Positions 37,163 to 45,792 are shown, counted from the first letter of the stretch. The stretch: 64,000 bases of DNA from PFL42 sp963789825 (GCA_963789825.1 CAWBME010000006.1:992001-1056000); one strand, 5' to 3'. Made by a program: numbers and translations. The notes: generated from the letters alone by a model not told the origin.

Positions 37163-38389
37163 CTACGCGGCGGACACGCCGACGGCAGCCTCCGACTGGA
37201 TCGCCTCGAGCCGATCCAGTCGCTCCCACGGGAGGTCAAGGTCGGTCCGTCCAAAATGCCCGTAGGCGGCAGTCTGCTGGTAGATTGGGTGCAGCAGATC
37301 GAGGTCGCGGATGATCGCCCCGGGTCGCAGATCGAAGATCCTGGTGATGATCTCACTGATCTCCGTGTCGGGCAGCTTGCCGGTGCCGAAGGTCTCGATG
37401 TTGACGGAGAGCGGATGCGAGACCCCGATGGCATAGGCCACCTGGATCTCGCAGCGGTCGGCCAACCCCGCAGCAACGATGTGCTTGGCGACGTAGCGTG
37501 CGGCATAGGCGCCGGAGCGATCGACCTTGGTCGGGTCCTTGCCGCTAAAACAGCCGCCGCCGTGGCGGCCCATGCCGCCGTAGGTGTCGACGATGATCTT
37601 GCGTCCGGTCAGGCCGGAGTCGCCCATTGGGCCGCCGATCTCGAAGGACCCGGTTGGGTTGACGAAGTACTTGATTCCGTCCTGCACCAGCTCCGCCGGC
37701 AGGATCGGCTTGACGATCTCCTCGATCACGCCTTCGCGGATCCGTTCGGCAGGCGTCCCGGGGGCGTGCTGCGTGCTCACCAGGACGGTGTCGACCCGCT
37801 TGGGACGTCCGAACGCGTACTCGATCGTCACCTGCGCCTTGCCGTCGGGCCGCAGCCAGGGAAGCCCCCCCGCCTTGCGCACCTCTGCCAGGCGGCGGGT
37901 CAGGCGGTGCGAGAGCTCGATCGGCATGGGCATCAGCGCCGTCGTTTCATGGCAGGCGTAGCCGAACATCATCCCTTGGTCACCGGCGCCGATCGTCTCA
38001 ACATCCTCGTCGCTCAACTTGTGGCTGCGCACCTCGAGGGAAGCGTCCACACCTTGCTTGATGTTCGGGCTCTGCTTGCCCAGCGCCACGAGCACGCCGC
38101 AGGTGCTGCCGTCGAAACCTTTGCTGCTATTGTCGTAGCCGATGTCGGTGATCACCTTGCGTGCCAGTTCGTCGAAGTTCACCTGGGCGAGCGAGGTAAT
38201 CTCGCCGAACAGCATGACGAAACCGGTCTTGGTCGCCGTCTCGCAGGCCACCCTTGAGCGCGGGTCCTGCGCGATGCAGGCGTCCAGCACGGCGTCTGAG
38301 ACCTGGTCACACAGCTTGTCCGGGTGGCCCTCGGTGACCGACTCCGAGGTGAAGAACAATGACGGGGAGGTCATGAAAGAATTGGTCAC
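37163..38389 (-). CDS. metK: S-adenosylmethionine synthetase
   Basis: About 408 residues. MetK forms SAM from ATP and methionine. Motifs are FFTSESVTEGHPDKLCDQVSDAVLDA, GAGDQGMMFGYACHET, FVNPTGSFEIGGPMGDSGLTGRKIIVDTYGG and GGGCFSGKDPTKVDRSGAYAARYVAK. I choose GTG 38389 (AGGAG 9 bases upstream) over ATG 38374, which lacks a ribosome site. Expression is controlled by the SAM-I riboswitch directly upstream, giving feedback by its own product. Confidence 0.97.
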   Translation of the reverse strand: MTNSFMTSPSLFFTSESVTEGHPDKLCDQVSDAVLDACIAQDPRSRVACETATKTGFVMLFGEITSLAQVNFDELARKVITDIGYDNSSKGFDGSTCGVLVALGKQSPNIKQGVDASLEVRSHKLSDEDVETIGAGDQGMMFGYACHETTALMPMPIELSHRLTRRLAEVRKAGGLPWLRPDGKAQVTIEYAFGRPKRVDTVLVSTQHAPGTPAERIREGVIEEIVKPILPAELVQDGIKYFVNPTGSFEIGGPMGDSGLTGRKIIVDTYGGMGRHGGGCFSGKDPTKVDRSGAYAARYVAKHIVAAGLADRCEIQVAYAIGVSHPLSVNIETFGTGKLPDTEISEIITRIFDLRPGAIIRDLDLLHPIYQQTAAYGHFGRTDLDLPWERLDRLEAIQSEAAVGVSAA

Positions 38390-38412
38390 GCGCCTCTACT
38401 CCTGCAGAACAA

Positions 38413-38441
38413 GTTGCCCCTTCTCGACGAGAAGGGGCAAC
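38413..38441 (-). terminator. riboswitch-controlled terminator before metK
   Basis: GTTGCCCCTTCTC-gtc-GAGAAGGGGCAAC on the minus strand, 13 bp, followed by TTGTTCT. It lies between the SAM aptamer and the metK start, so it is the expression platform. Confidence 0.88.
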
Positions 38442-38461
38442 ACAAAGCACCGTCTGCCTCC

Positions 38462-38576
38462 CTCTCATCTTCCAGATTCGTACTTCTGCCGGACTTGGCA
38501 CCACACCAGGATCTTGCTCCGGGTAGGTTGCCGAGGCATCAAAGGGCCGGTCCCTCCGCCTCTCTGGATAAGAGTT
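38462..38576 (-). promoter_or_regulatory. SAM-I (S-box) riboswitch aptamer
   Basis: Minus strand: P1 strand CTCTTATCCAGAGAGG, then CGGAGGGACCGGCCC, GATGCCTCGGCAACC, GGTGCCAAGTCCGGCAG and the closing strand GATGAGAG. All core S-box elements are present in order (GRNGGGA, GAARCCYNGCAACC-like, GGUGCYAAUUCC-like). SAM binding should favour the downstream terminator and switch metK off. Confidence 0.95.
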
Positions 38577-38603
38577 ACAAGGGGCTATTCAATTGTGGAA
38601 GGC

Positions 38604-38632
38604 ATCGTACCATGCCGCCCGGGACGGGTCAA
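38604..38632 (-). promoter_or_regulatory. promoter of the metK riboswitch transcript
   Basis: Minus strand TTGACC (38627-38632), 17 bases, TACGAT (38604-38609), about 30 bases before the aptamer. Confidence 0.7.
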
Positions 38633-38787
38633 GACGAGCCCATGCGGGCGACGGGCAGTGTCGGCGGCGCCGTTCCCCATGCCCACGTCGCGCGGATCTC
38701 GTGTTCTACCCTCGCGCCCGGTCACGGCAAGCACCGCCCAGGATCGCTCGTCGGCGAGTGTGCCGGTTGCTGGGTCAGGCTGCACGA

Positions 38788-39945
38788 TCAAGCGGCAGGA
38801 CGCTCAGCCAGCGTGATCTCCAACTGCACTCGCTGACCGGAACGATAGACCTCCACTTGCACGGCGTCACCGGGGCGGAAGCGCAGCAGCTGATTGATGA
38901 ACGGATGCTCCTCATCGATCCCCTGCCCGTTGAGCGCGGTGAGGATGTCGCCGCGCTGCATGCCGGCGAGCTCGGCCGGCCCGCCTGACACCACCTCAGT
39001 GATGGCAATCCCCCCCGGGATGCCCTGCTGGGCGGCCTGCTCCGCCGGGACCGGTTCCCAGCTCACGCCCAAGTAGGGACGGAGCACACGGCCGGTGGCG
39101 ATCAGCTCATCGACGATCGCCCGCGCCGTATTGCTGGAGACGGCGAAGCCCAACCCCTCGGCCGGCGCGCCCCCCGAGCCGCTGCTGCGCACCACCAGGG
39201 TGTTGACGCCGATCACCTCGCCGGCCAGGTTGACCAGCGGGCCCCCGGAGTTGCCGGGGTTGATGGCGGCGTCGGTCTGGATCAGATCCTGCTGCTCGTA
39301 GCCCAAGCCGCTTCCGACGCTGCGGCCCATGCCGCTGACCACGCCGACGGTCACGGTGTTCTTGAAGTCGCCCAACGGCGAGCCAAAGGCGATCACCGAT
39401 TGCCCCGGCTTGAGGCTCTCCGAGTCGCCGAACGACAGGATCGCCGGGAGCAATCCGTCGACGCGCACGACGGCAATGTCGGCGAATGGGTCGACGCCGA
39501 TCAGGGCCGCCGAAATGGTCGAACCGTCCGCCAAGACCACCTCCAGGCGCGCCGCGCCCTCAACCACATGGTTGTTGGTGACAATGTAGCCCTGATCGGA
39601 CACGATGAAGCCCGAACCCGAGGCCTTCGCCGCCTCTTCCTGGCCTTGCAGGGAGGAGGCGCCTTCCAGATAGTTGACAATGGTGACCACGCCCGGGCCG
39701 ATCCTGGACACGGTCTCGGCCACCGGATCGCCCAGGCTGCGATCGACCAGCGGCAGGTCGACCGGAATCTGGGCGCTTGGCTGCCCCGGAGCGGATGGCT
39801 GACGCAGGCCGTAGTAGACGGTCGCTCCACCGAGGGCCACGCCCAGGAATCCGCACAGCCCGGCCACCAGGCCGGCGACGGCAATGACCCCCCACAGGCT
39901 TGCTCGACCCGGCCGTCTGGTCGGGATGCTCGATCTCGGTTCCAT
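38788..39945 (-). CDS. HtrA/DegP-type serine protease with PDZ domain
   Basis: 385 residues. An N-terminal signal anchor (about 17-40, LWGVIAVAGLVAGLCGFLGVALGGATVYYG) precedes the trypsin-like domain. His is in YIVTNNHVV, Asp in FADIAVVRV, and Ser in DAAINPGNSGGPLVN. One PDZ domain follows (LRPYLGVSWEPV; VVSGGPAELAGMQRGDILTALNGQGI). Membrane-tethered envelope quality control is the usual role. ATG 39945 is chosen because AAGGAGG lies 8 bases upstream. Confidence 0.95.
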   Translation of the reverse strand: MEPRSSIPTRRPGRASLWGVIAVAGLVAGLCGFLGVALGGATVYYGLRQPSAPGQPSAQIPVDLPLVDRSLGDPVAETVSRIGPGVVTIVNYLEGASSLQGQEEAAKASGSGFIVSDQGYIVTNNHVVEGAARLEVVLADGSTISAALIGVDPFADIAVVRVDGLLPAILSFGDSESLKPGQSVIAFGSPLGDFKNTVTVGVVSGMGRSVGSGLGYEQQDLIQTDAAINPGNSGGPLVNLAGEVIGVNTLVVRSSGSGGAPAEGLGFAVSSNTARAIVDELIATGRVLRPYLGVSWEPVPAEQAAQQGIPGGIAITEVVSGGPAELAGMQRGDILTALNGQGIDEEHPFINQLLRFRPGDAVQVEVYRSGQRVQLEITLAERPAA

Positions 39946-40309
39946 CGGTGGTCCCTCCTTGGGCTTGCTGAGGGAGGGATTTGACCACGCCAGCATGAGC
40001 CTTCGCTAAACCGCCGGTGAAGGTTCGCTCAGGCCCGCACGGGAAGCCGGCAGGAGCTGCCCAGGCGACCGACCCCCGGCTGCCCCGGCCAGGGGTCGAG
40101 GGCCCAGACCAAGTCTCACGCCCTCGGGCAAGGCTGCCGCCTTCCTTCCCCTGTCAGCCGGAAGCTCGCCGCGGGCGAGAGCGGGCAGACACGGCCTGGC
40201 TGCCCGGTAGCGCTCAGGCCGATTGCGGGTTGCACTCGACCGTCAGCCAGTTAGCTGAGTATTCGGGTAGAATTACGCCATTCCCGAAATCCAAGGAGGC
40301 TTGCTGTAC
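39946..40309. other. intergenic region between divergent htrA and doxX-like genes
   Basis: No credible gene. It must hold both promoters; TAGAAT at 40268-40273 is a possible -10 box for the doxX-like gene, without a convincing -35. Confidence 0.4.
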
Positions 40310-40699
40310 ATGAACGTCTTGCTGTGGATCCTTCAGGTTCTCTTCGCCATCTACTTTCTCTTTGTGGGTGTGATGCACTTCATCATCCCCCCTGGCCTGC
40401 CCGCTCCGATGAGCTGGATGTATGAGCTGTCCACCCCGCTGCACCTCGTCAGCGGGTCGGCGGAGATCCTGGGAGCGCTTGGGCTGGTGCTTCCATCGGC
40501 GACGCGCATTCGGCCGCGCCTGAGCGTGTACGCCGCGCTGGGGCTGGGGGCGGTTATGCTGCTGGCGGCGGTCTACCATGTGACGCGGGGCGAATTCCAG
40601 AACGTCCCCTTGAACCTGCTGATCGCCGCAATCCTCGGCTTCATCGCCTACGGCCGGGCGCGCCTGGCTCCGATCACCGAGAAGCCGCGGGCGAGCTAG
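40310..40699 (+). CDS. DoxX-like small integral membrane protein
   Basis: 129 residues with four transmembrane helices: VLLWILQVLFAIYFLFVGVMHFI, LHLVSGSAEILGALGLVLPSA, LSVYAALGLGAVMLLAAVYHV and NLLIAAILGFIAYGRARL. This is the DoxX/DoxD-like four-helix layout with GSAEILGALGL. Function within the family is mostly unknown. ATG 40310 has AAGGAGG about 10 bases upstream; a TTG at 40301 would sit on the ribosome site. Confidence 0.82.
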   Translation: MNVLLWILQVLFAIYFLFVGVMHFIIPPGLPAPMSWMYELSTPLHLVSGSAEILGALGLVLPSATRIRPRLSVYAALGLGAVMLLAAVYHVTRGEFQNVPLNLLIAAILGFIAYGRARLAPITEKPRAS

Positions 40700-40941
40700 T
40701 TCGAATCCGGGGCCAGCCCGTGACGGGGCACGGAGCAAGCTCCCGTCCCCTCGGAGGCGCGGCCGCCCCTCGGCAGGTCCGCTCCGAGCCTGTCAGCCGG
40801 GCTGGTCTTGCAGCGCCACGCCGACCGGCCGTTTCTGCTGGGTCTGCAGCGGGGTCCGGTCAGCCCATCCGCCTGTGAGCCGAGCCAGGGATGGGCCCCC
40901 GGCGAGCCTGAACCCCGCCGGCGCAGCCCAAGATTCGGGGC

Positions 40942-40970
40942 TTGTGGGATGGGACTGCCTGTGGTATATT
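40942..40970 (+). promoter_or_regulatory. putative promoter of the cold-shock gene
   Basis: TTGTGG (40942-40947), 17 bases, TATATT (40965-40970). It leaves a leader of about 155 bases before the csp ATG, in line with the long structured leaders of cold-shock genes. The rest of 40700-40940 shows no gene. Confidence 0.6.
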
Positions 40971-41131
40971 CCTTCCTGAAGGTAGCATGGTAGTTCTGTC
41001 TGGATGTCGAACAAACGGCCTGGGCGGAAACTGCTCGGGCCGGCTTGGTTCTTCCAGCACTTCCCGAAGAACCCGACCAGCCCAGGGAACGAACAGGCAC
41101 CTATCCTCTTGTTGCCTAGGGAGGCAATGTC

Positions 41132-41341
41132 ATGTCTGGACGGATTCAGGGTACGGTCAAGTGGTTCAACAGCGGGAAGGGCTACGGCTTCATCTCGCGC
41201 GAGGGCGGGGACGATGTGTTCGTTCATTTCTCCGCCATCCAGGGCGACGGCTATCGCGAGCTGCAGGAAGGCCAGCGAGTCGAGTTCGCCATCGCCCAGG
41301 GCCCGAAGGGCCTGCAGGCTGAGGCTGTCACCGTCCTCTAG
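41132..41341 (+). CDS. cold-shock domain protein (CspA family)
   Basis: 69 residues, single OB-fold. RNP1 KGYGFIS and RNP2 VFVHFSAI are intact, with the TVKWFNSGKGYGFI core. It binds single-stranded RNA/DNA and melts secondary structure. GGAGG lies a few bases before the ATG. A strong terminator follows, so it is monocistronic. Confidence 0.97.
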   Translation: MSGRIQGTVKWFNSGKGYGFISREGGDDVFVHFSAIQGDGYRELQEGQRVEFAIAQGPKGLQAEAVTVL

Positions 41342-41365
41342 TCGGACGGGATGGATGAAGCACGA

Positions 41366-41393
41366 AGCCCCCGGGCATGTCCCGGGGGCTTTT
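41366..41393 (+). terminator. intrinsic terminator after csp
   Basis: AGCCCCCGGG-catgt-CCCGGGGGCT followed by TTTC; 10-bp GC stem with a short T run. Confidence 0.9.
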
Positions 41394-41900
41394 CGATTCG
41401 GGTCCGCGGTTGGGTAGGAGCCGTCACCGAGGCGCAGCGCGGGTCTCCGCCGTGGGGCAAGCTGGCAGGGATTGCCTCAGATCCGGCGCGAGGGCCAGGC
41501 CGCATCGATCCCCGGCGCTTGGTGGTAGCTGAACCTGCGGCGCTTCACTCGGCGCCTCTTCGTTGAAGCCTGCAACTACGCCTCGCTCAGTTCGTGGGAG
41601 ACCCCATCGGAGCATCCCCTTGGCTGCAGGGCAAGCCAACTCAGGCTCGGGACCTGACTGAAATCCAGGCTGAGCCCAACCTTCCCTATCGAGCCACCTT
41701 CATCGGGTGTTGCATCTTCGGGTGCTGCATCGCCCAGCTCCGGGAAGGACTGGATCCGGAAGGAAGCACGCTCCCGGACGCTGGGCAGCATTCGCACATT
41801 CAGGCAGCGTCAGGCGAGCCCCCCGGGCAACCGGGCGTCAGCAGCCACCGGGAAGGCACACGATTCCCCGGGCATGGGACTTTAGGGCTAGTCCCAGGGG
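41394..41900. other. non-coding stretch upstream of the ubiquitin-like operon
   Basis: About 500 bases with no reading frame I can support on either strand. It may hold distal regulatory sites; I see no tRNA or repeat. Confidence 0.5.
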
Positions 41901-41930
41901 TTGACTTCTTTCCCCGAAAGGCGCTAGAAT
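41901..41930 (+). promoter_or_regulatory. promoter of the ubiquitin-like operon
   Basis: TTGACT (41901-41906), 18 bases, TAGAAT (41925-41930). The predicted start is near 41937, at the first base of the palindromic operator and 30 bases before the E1 ATG. Confidence 0.78.
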
Positions 41931-41936
41931 AAGGTC

Positions 41937-41953
41937 TGCTGGTCTGACCAGCA
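41937..41953. promoter_or_regulatory. FadR/GntR-type palindromic operator
   Basis: Perfect 8-1-8 palindrome TGCTGGTCTGACCAGCA. Its core CTGGTnnGACCAG has the form bound by FadR-subfamily GntR regulators. It overlaps the predicted +1, where a bound repressor would block transcription. The first protein of the operon carries a GntR winged helix, so autoregulation is the simplest reading. Confidence 0.75.
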
Positions 41954-41966
41954 TACCAGAGGGCGC

Positions 41967-43629
41967 ATGCAGATTGAGCAGATCGATCACCTGAGGCTTG
42001 GCCGAGCAGGTCGCGGGGCGGCTGGCGGCGTCCATCCTGGATGGTGGCTTGCAGGCCGGCGAGCAGCTCCCTGCCGAGCGCGACCTGATGACCCGTTTCG
42101 GCGTCAGCCGGGCCACGCTGCGCGAGGCGCTGCGCATGTTGGCCGAGCACGAACTGCTCGCGGCCCGCCCCGGCGTCGGCTGGTTCGTGCGCCAACCGGG
42201 GAAGCGGGTGCTGCCTTCGGTGATGGCGCTGGCGCAGGCCCACCGCCCTACGCTCCTGGCCGACACCCAGCCGGCGCGCCAGCCGCCGCCGGAGGGCCCG
42301 CGACGCCTGACGGTCGTCGCCGAGAAGCCGCTGCATATCCCTAACCTGCGCACCGACCGCCTGGGCACTTTCGACTTCATCTCCTGGTGGGAACGGGACA
42401 AGGTCCAGGCCGCCCGCGTGCTGGTCGTCGGCGCAGGTGCCCTCGGCAACGAGGTCGTCAAGAGCCTGGCGCTGATGGGCATCGGTCATCTGTTCCTGGT
42501 CGACTTCGACACGATCGAGGCCGCCAACCTCAGCCGCTCGGTGTTCTTTCGCGAGGCCGACACCGGGAAGGAAAAGGCGGTCGTCGTGGCGGCACGCGCC
42601 AAGGCGCTCAACCCACAGATCCACGTCCAGCACCTGCAAGGGGACGTCACCACCCGACTGGGGTTGGGCATCGTCCGCCGCATGGACGTGGTCATCGGCT
42701 GCCTGGACAACCGGGAGGCCCGCCTGGCGCTCAACCGCTTCTGTTACTGGATGGGCAAGCCGATGGTCGATGGCGCCATCCAGGAGCTGCTCGGCCTGGT
42801 GCGAGTGTTCGTCCCCGGACAGGGCGCCTGCTTCGAATGCACCCTGACCGAGCAGGCGCGCCGCGAGATCTCGCTGCGCTACTCCTGCCCGCTGCTCGCC
42901 CGTCACAACATTCTGCAGGGCAAGGTGCCCACCACCCCGACCATCGCTTCGATCATCGGCTCGATGCAGGCCCAGGAAGCGCTCAAGCTGATTCACGCCA
43001 TGCCGGTCGAGGCCGGCAAGGTGACCCATTTCAACGGCCTGACCAATGCGATGCACACCACCGCCTATGTGGCGCGGGAGGACTGCGAAAGCCACTGGAC
43101 CTATGGGGAAGTGATCGAACTCGCCGCTCGTGCCGACAACACTCGGGTGCGGGACCTGCTCGAGGTCGCCCAGCGGGACCTCGGTCCGGAAGCGGTGATC
43201 GAACTCGACCACGAACTGCTCCTTCGGCTGAGCTGCCCGCTCTGCCAGACCGTCGAGGAGGTCATCCGCCCGCTGTCCGAGGTGAGCTTCGAAGCCGGCC
43301 ACTGCCCGTCCTGCGGGGTTCTGCGAGAGACCGACATGACGCACCTGCTCACCGGGCGGGAAGGCTTCCTCGATCGCACGCTGTCCAGCATCGGCGTCCC
43401 GCCGCTGCACATCTTGCGCGCCCACAATGGCCGCGAGTACCGCTTCTACGAACTGACCGGCGACCTGGCGCAAGCGCTGCACTTCTCCGATTTCGAAGGA
43501 CCCCCACCAGCCAGCAGCGATCCGCTCTCCGGCCAGCGCGTCCGGCTCGGGCCGGAGGTCGGAGAGACACCTGCTCCGGGCAGCCCGGCGCGTGGGCGGA
43601 TCGTCGTCCACCAATCGGAGGCGCAGTGA
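41967..43629 (+). CDS. GntR winged-helix - E1-like (ThiF/UBA) ubiquitin-activating fusion, frameshift at 41998
   Basis: About 553 residues. ATG 41967 gives MQIEQIDHLR, then one extra T near 41998 breaks into LAEQVAGRLAASILDGG. Residues ~8-80 are a GntR HTH (EQLPAERDLMTRFGVSRATLREALRMLAEHELL, GVGWFV wing). From ~140 there is an E1 adenylation domain: VLVVGAGALGNEVVKSL (ATP), LVDFDTIEAANLSRSVFF, and IGCLDNREARLALNR with the catalytic Asp. GQGACFECTL and then RYSCPLL resemble the UBA3-type E1 layout, making the Cys of RYSCPLL (about 307) the thioester candidate. TTPTIASIIGSMQAQEALKLI follows. A C-terminal zinc pair SCPLC...HCPSCG (about 423-449) is extra. It should adenylate the Ubl and pass it to the E2 two genes downstream. 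Confidence 0.93.
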
Positions 43630-44543
43630 CCATCTCGCTCACCCCGCCTCCTGCTCCACCGCCGCTGCGCCGCTCGCCGCGCCTGCCGCGCTGGCTGGGG
43701 ATCATCTTTCCCCTGGTGGTACTGACTGCGCTCGGGATGACGTATGCCGCCGCCGTCAACCGCACGCTGCACCCGGCTGCTGTCCAGGCCGGCGGGGCGG
43801 CGGCGCTCGGCCTGGCCGCCGGCGCGCTGACGCGCAGGAGCGCCGCCGGCCGGCCGCTCGCCACGCAATGGTGGATCGCCGAGGCGGCGGCCACTCTCGG
43901 ACTGCTGTTGGCCGGGCTGCTTTCCGGCGGCCGCAGCGGCATCGCCGCGCCGCTGGTCGGCGGCTCTGCGGCGCGCCTGGCAGACCTGGCCTGGCTGGCG
44001 CTTGCCGGGCTCGGCGCGTGGCTCGCGCTCCGCTACCACCGGCCGCGCCCGATGCGCCCGCCCCGACGGACGCTGCGGCAGCGGATCCATTCCTCCCAAG
44101 ACGGCTGGCGAATCCGCCTGCAGCGCCTGTCGCCCGCCCGCCTCTGGCGCCGCCATCGGCTGGGGCCGATGCACACCCGTCCGCGCCTCCCCACTGCCGC
44201 GGCCGCCGCCACTGCACAGTCAGCTCCCCGGCATGCGCCCACCAGCCGCACCAGGCCGTCCCCCAAGGTCAAGCCCGCCAAAGCCCGCCGCCTGACCACC
44301 GCTCGCGCCTCCCGGCGCGCACCGAGGCGGATCGCACAGCGCCCCATTCGCTTCACCGGCAGGGAAGAATCGCGCTGCCCATACTGTCTGGAACGGGTAT
44401 CCCCAAATGACCCACGCGGATCCAGAGTCTGCCCGGTCTGCCACACTCGCCACCATGCGGACTGCTGGGCTGTAACCGGAGTCTGCCAGATGCCGCATCT
44501 GTACGTGGACGCCTCCGCCGGACGACAAGGAGCGAACCGATGA
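43626..44543 (+). CDS. membrane protein with C-terminal RING-like zinc domain, candidate E3
   Basis: 305 residues; GTG 43626 overlaps the E1 TGA (GTGA). Three to four transmembrane helices (IIFPLVVLTALGMTYAAAV; AAALGLAAGALT; EAAATLGLLLAGLLSGG; LADLAWLALAGLGAWLAL) are followed by a long Arg/Pro-rich basic region. Residues 251-287 form a treble-clef zinc domain: C-x2-C-x14-C-x2-C-x3-HH-x2-CW-x6-C (CPYC ... CPVCHTRHHADCW ... C), the pattern of prokaryotic RING-finger families. A RING-like domain between E1 and E2 genes is the obvious candidate for a membrane-bound ligase. It ends in ATGA with the E2 gene. Confidence 0.85.
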   Translation: MTISLTPPPAPPPLRRSPRLPRWLGIIFPLVVLTALGMTYAAAVNRTLHPAAVQAGGAAALGLAAGALTRRSAAGRPLATQWWIAEAAATLGLLLAGLLSGGRSGIAAPLVGGSAARLADLAWLALAGLGAWLALRYHRPRPMRPPRRTLRQRIHSSQDGWRIRLQRLSPARLWRRHRLGPMHTRPRLPTAAAAATAQSAPRHAPTSRTRPSPKVKPAKARRLTTARASRRAPRRIAQRPIRFTGREESRCPYCLERVSPNDPRGSRVCPVCHTRHHADCWAVTGVCQMPHLYVDASAGRQGANR

Positions 44544-45388
44544 CCGACCTGGCCGTGACGATAGTCCTTCCCAACGGCGGCGCGCGCACGGCGGAGATGC
44601 CGGACGAGGTCAGCGTGCGTGATCTGCTGGCCGAGCTGACCTCGCTGCTCAAGCTCCCTACCCTCGGGCCGGATGGCCGGGCGATGGGCTACCGCATCGA
44701 CAGCAAGGCGCTCGGCCGCGAGCTGCGCGAGGACGAGACGCTGGCCCAGGCTGGCGTTCCCGCCAACGACCGGCTGATCCTGACCGCCGACATCACCGCT
44801 GGCGCCAATCCAGTCGAGCAGTCACCGCGTCAGCGCCGGCTGCGCGGCGACCACGAGCGCATGGTCGAGTTGGCGGCGCGCAGCGATGTGATTCGCTTCG
44901 AGGCCCGGCCGGAGCATCCCGGCTGGGCGCCCGAGCGCTATGTCCTGACGTTTCGCTGCAAAGGCATCGCCAGCGTCGATCGGCAGGGCCGGCCCAAGTT
45001 CTCCGAACATCATCAGGTGGAGATCTACCTGCACAGCCAATACCCGCAACGCTGGCCAGGGATGAAATGGCTGACGCCGATCTGGCATCCCAACATCAAC
45101 CATCTCAATGGAAGCGTGTGTATCGACGCCGCCTGGTGGACGGCCGGTCGCTCGCTCGACCGGCTGGTGATCATGCTGGGCGAGATGATCCAGTACAAGA
45201 ACTTCCACGATGACCCGAAGCAGCCTCCCTTTCCGTGGGACGTCGAGGCTGCGCGCTGGTGCCGGGAGTATCGCCGCCGGCACCCCGATGCCTTCCCTGT
45301 CGATCGCCGTGAACTGCTGCGGCCCGAACGCGTCAAGCTCGCCGGTCAGCCGGCGGCCAAGGCGCGCCCACGCGTCCGCCTGAAGTAG
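44540..45388 (+). CDS. Ubl - E2 (ubiquitin-conjugating enzyme) fusion
   Basis: 282 residues. Residues 1-88 are a beta-grasp Ubl (MTDLAVTIVLPNGGARTAEMP ... DRLILTADITAG) closely related to the free Ubl gene downstream. Residues ~100-245 are a UBC fold: VEIYLHSQYPQRWPGMKWLTPIWHPNINHLNGSVCID, with the HPN motif (183-185) and catalytic Cys194, then AWWTAGRSLDRLVIMLGEMIQYKNF and DDPKQPPFPWD. This closely follows eukaryotic E2 architecture. The C-terminus is basic and ends PRVRLK. ATG 44540 has AAGGAG 8 bases upstream. Confidence 0.95.
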   Translation: MTDLAVTIVLPNGGARTAEMPDEVSVRDLLAELTSLLKLPTLGPDGRAMGYRIDSKALGRELREDETLAQAGVPANDRLILTADITAGANPVEQSPRQRRLRGDHERMVELAARSDVIRFEARPEHPGWAPERYVLTFRCKGIASVDRQGRPKFSEHHQVEIYLHSQYPQRWPGMKWLTPIWHPNINHLNGSVCIDAAWWTAGRSLDRLVIMLGEMIQYKNFHDDPKQPPFPWDVEAARWCREYRRRHPDAFPVDRRELLRPERVKLAGQPAAKARPRVRLK

Positions 45389-45434
45389 CCGGTGCCGACG
45401 GGAAGATCCAACTCAGCCACAGGAGGCAGACACC

Positions 45435-45731
45435 ATGACCGACAACGTGAAAGAGGAAACCCGGGCAGCGGAACTCTCGGTGACGATTGTGCTCCCCTCC
45501 GGGGGAAGCCGGACGGCGGACGTGCCGCGTGAGGTGCCGGTGCGCGAGTTGATCCCCGAGCTCACCACATCGCTCGGCTTGCCGACGACCGGGCCCGACG
45601 GACGACCGACCAGCTACCGCTTGGACAGCAAGGCCCTCGGTCGCGAGCTGCGCGAGGAAGAGACGCTGGCCTCGGCCGGCGTCCCAGAAGGCGACCGCCT
45701 GATCGTGACCGCCGACGTGACCGCCGGCTGA
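45435..45731 (+). CDS. free ubiquitin-like protein (beta-grasp) ending in Gly
   Basis: 98 residues. The sequence from residue 14 (LSVTIVLPSGGSRTADVPREV) to the end (EGDRLIVTADVTAG) is a YukD/EsaB-like beta-grasp domain. It ends exactly at Gly98 with no extension, so the C-terminal Gly is ready for adenylation by the E1. Residues 1-13 are a charged flexible leader. GGAGG lies 8 bases before ATG 45435. The N-terminal half of the E2 protein is its paralogue, from a local duplication. Confidence 0.9.
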   Translation: MTDNVKEETRAAELSVTIVLPSGGSRTADVPREVPVRELIPELTTSLGLPTTGPDGRPTSYRLDSKALGRELREEETLASAGVPEGDRLIVTADVTAG

Positions 45732-45748
45732 GCTCGATCGGCTTTCAT

Positions 45749-45779
45749 CCCCGCCCGGCGGCATGCGCCCCGGGCGGGG
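45749..45779 (+). promoter_or_regulatory. strong hairpin before the JAMM gene, overlapping its ribosome site
   Basis: CCCCGCCCGG - 11 bases - CCGGGCGGGG, a perfect 10-bp stem. The only good Shine-Dalgarno (GGGAGG, 45777-45782) starts inside the 3' arm. This may lower JAMM translation relative to Ubl, or act as a weak terminator; there is no U-tract. Confidence 0.6.
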
Positions 45780-45792
45780 AGGCCAGGTGGAT

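Noticed and set aside
40697..40740. TTCGAATCC resembling a tRNA T-loop after the DoxX-like gene
   Set aside because: Flanking bases do not form a T-stem, and no acceptor or anticodon arm is found. The similar ATTCGAAT at 51790 fails the same test.
42387..43625. Upstream part of a 718-codon plus-strand frame that ends with the RING-like protein
   Set aside because: Only the part from GTG 43626 is protein-like; the rest overlaps the E1 gene in another frame and is low-complexity.
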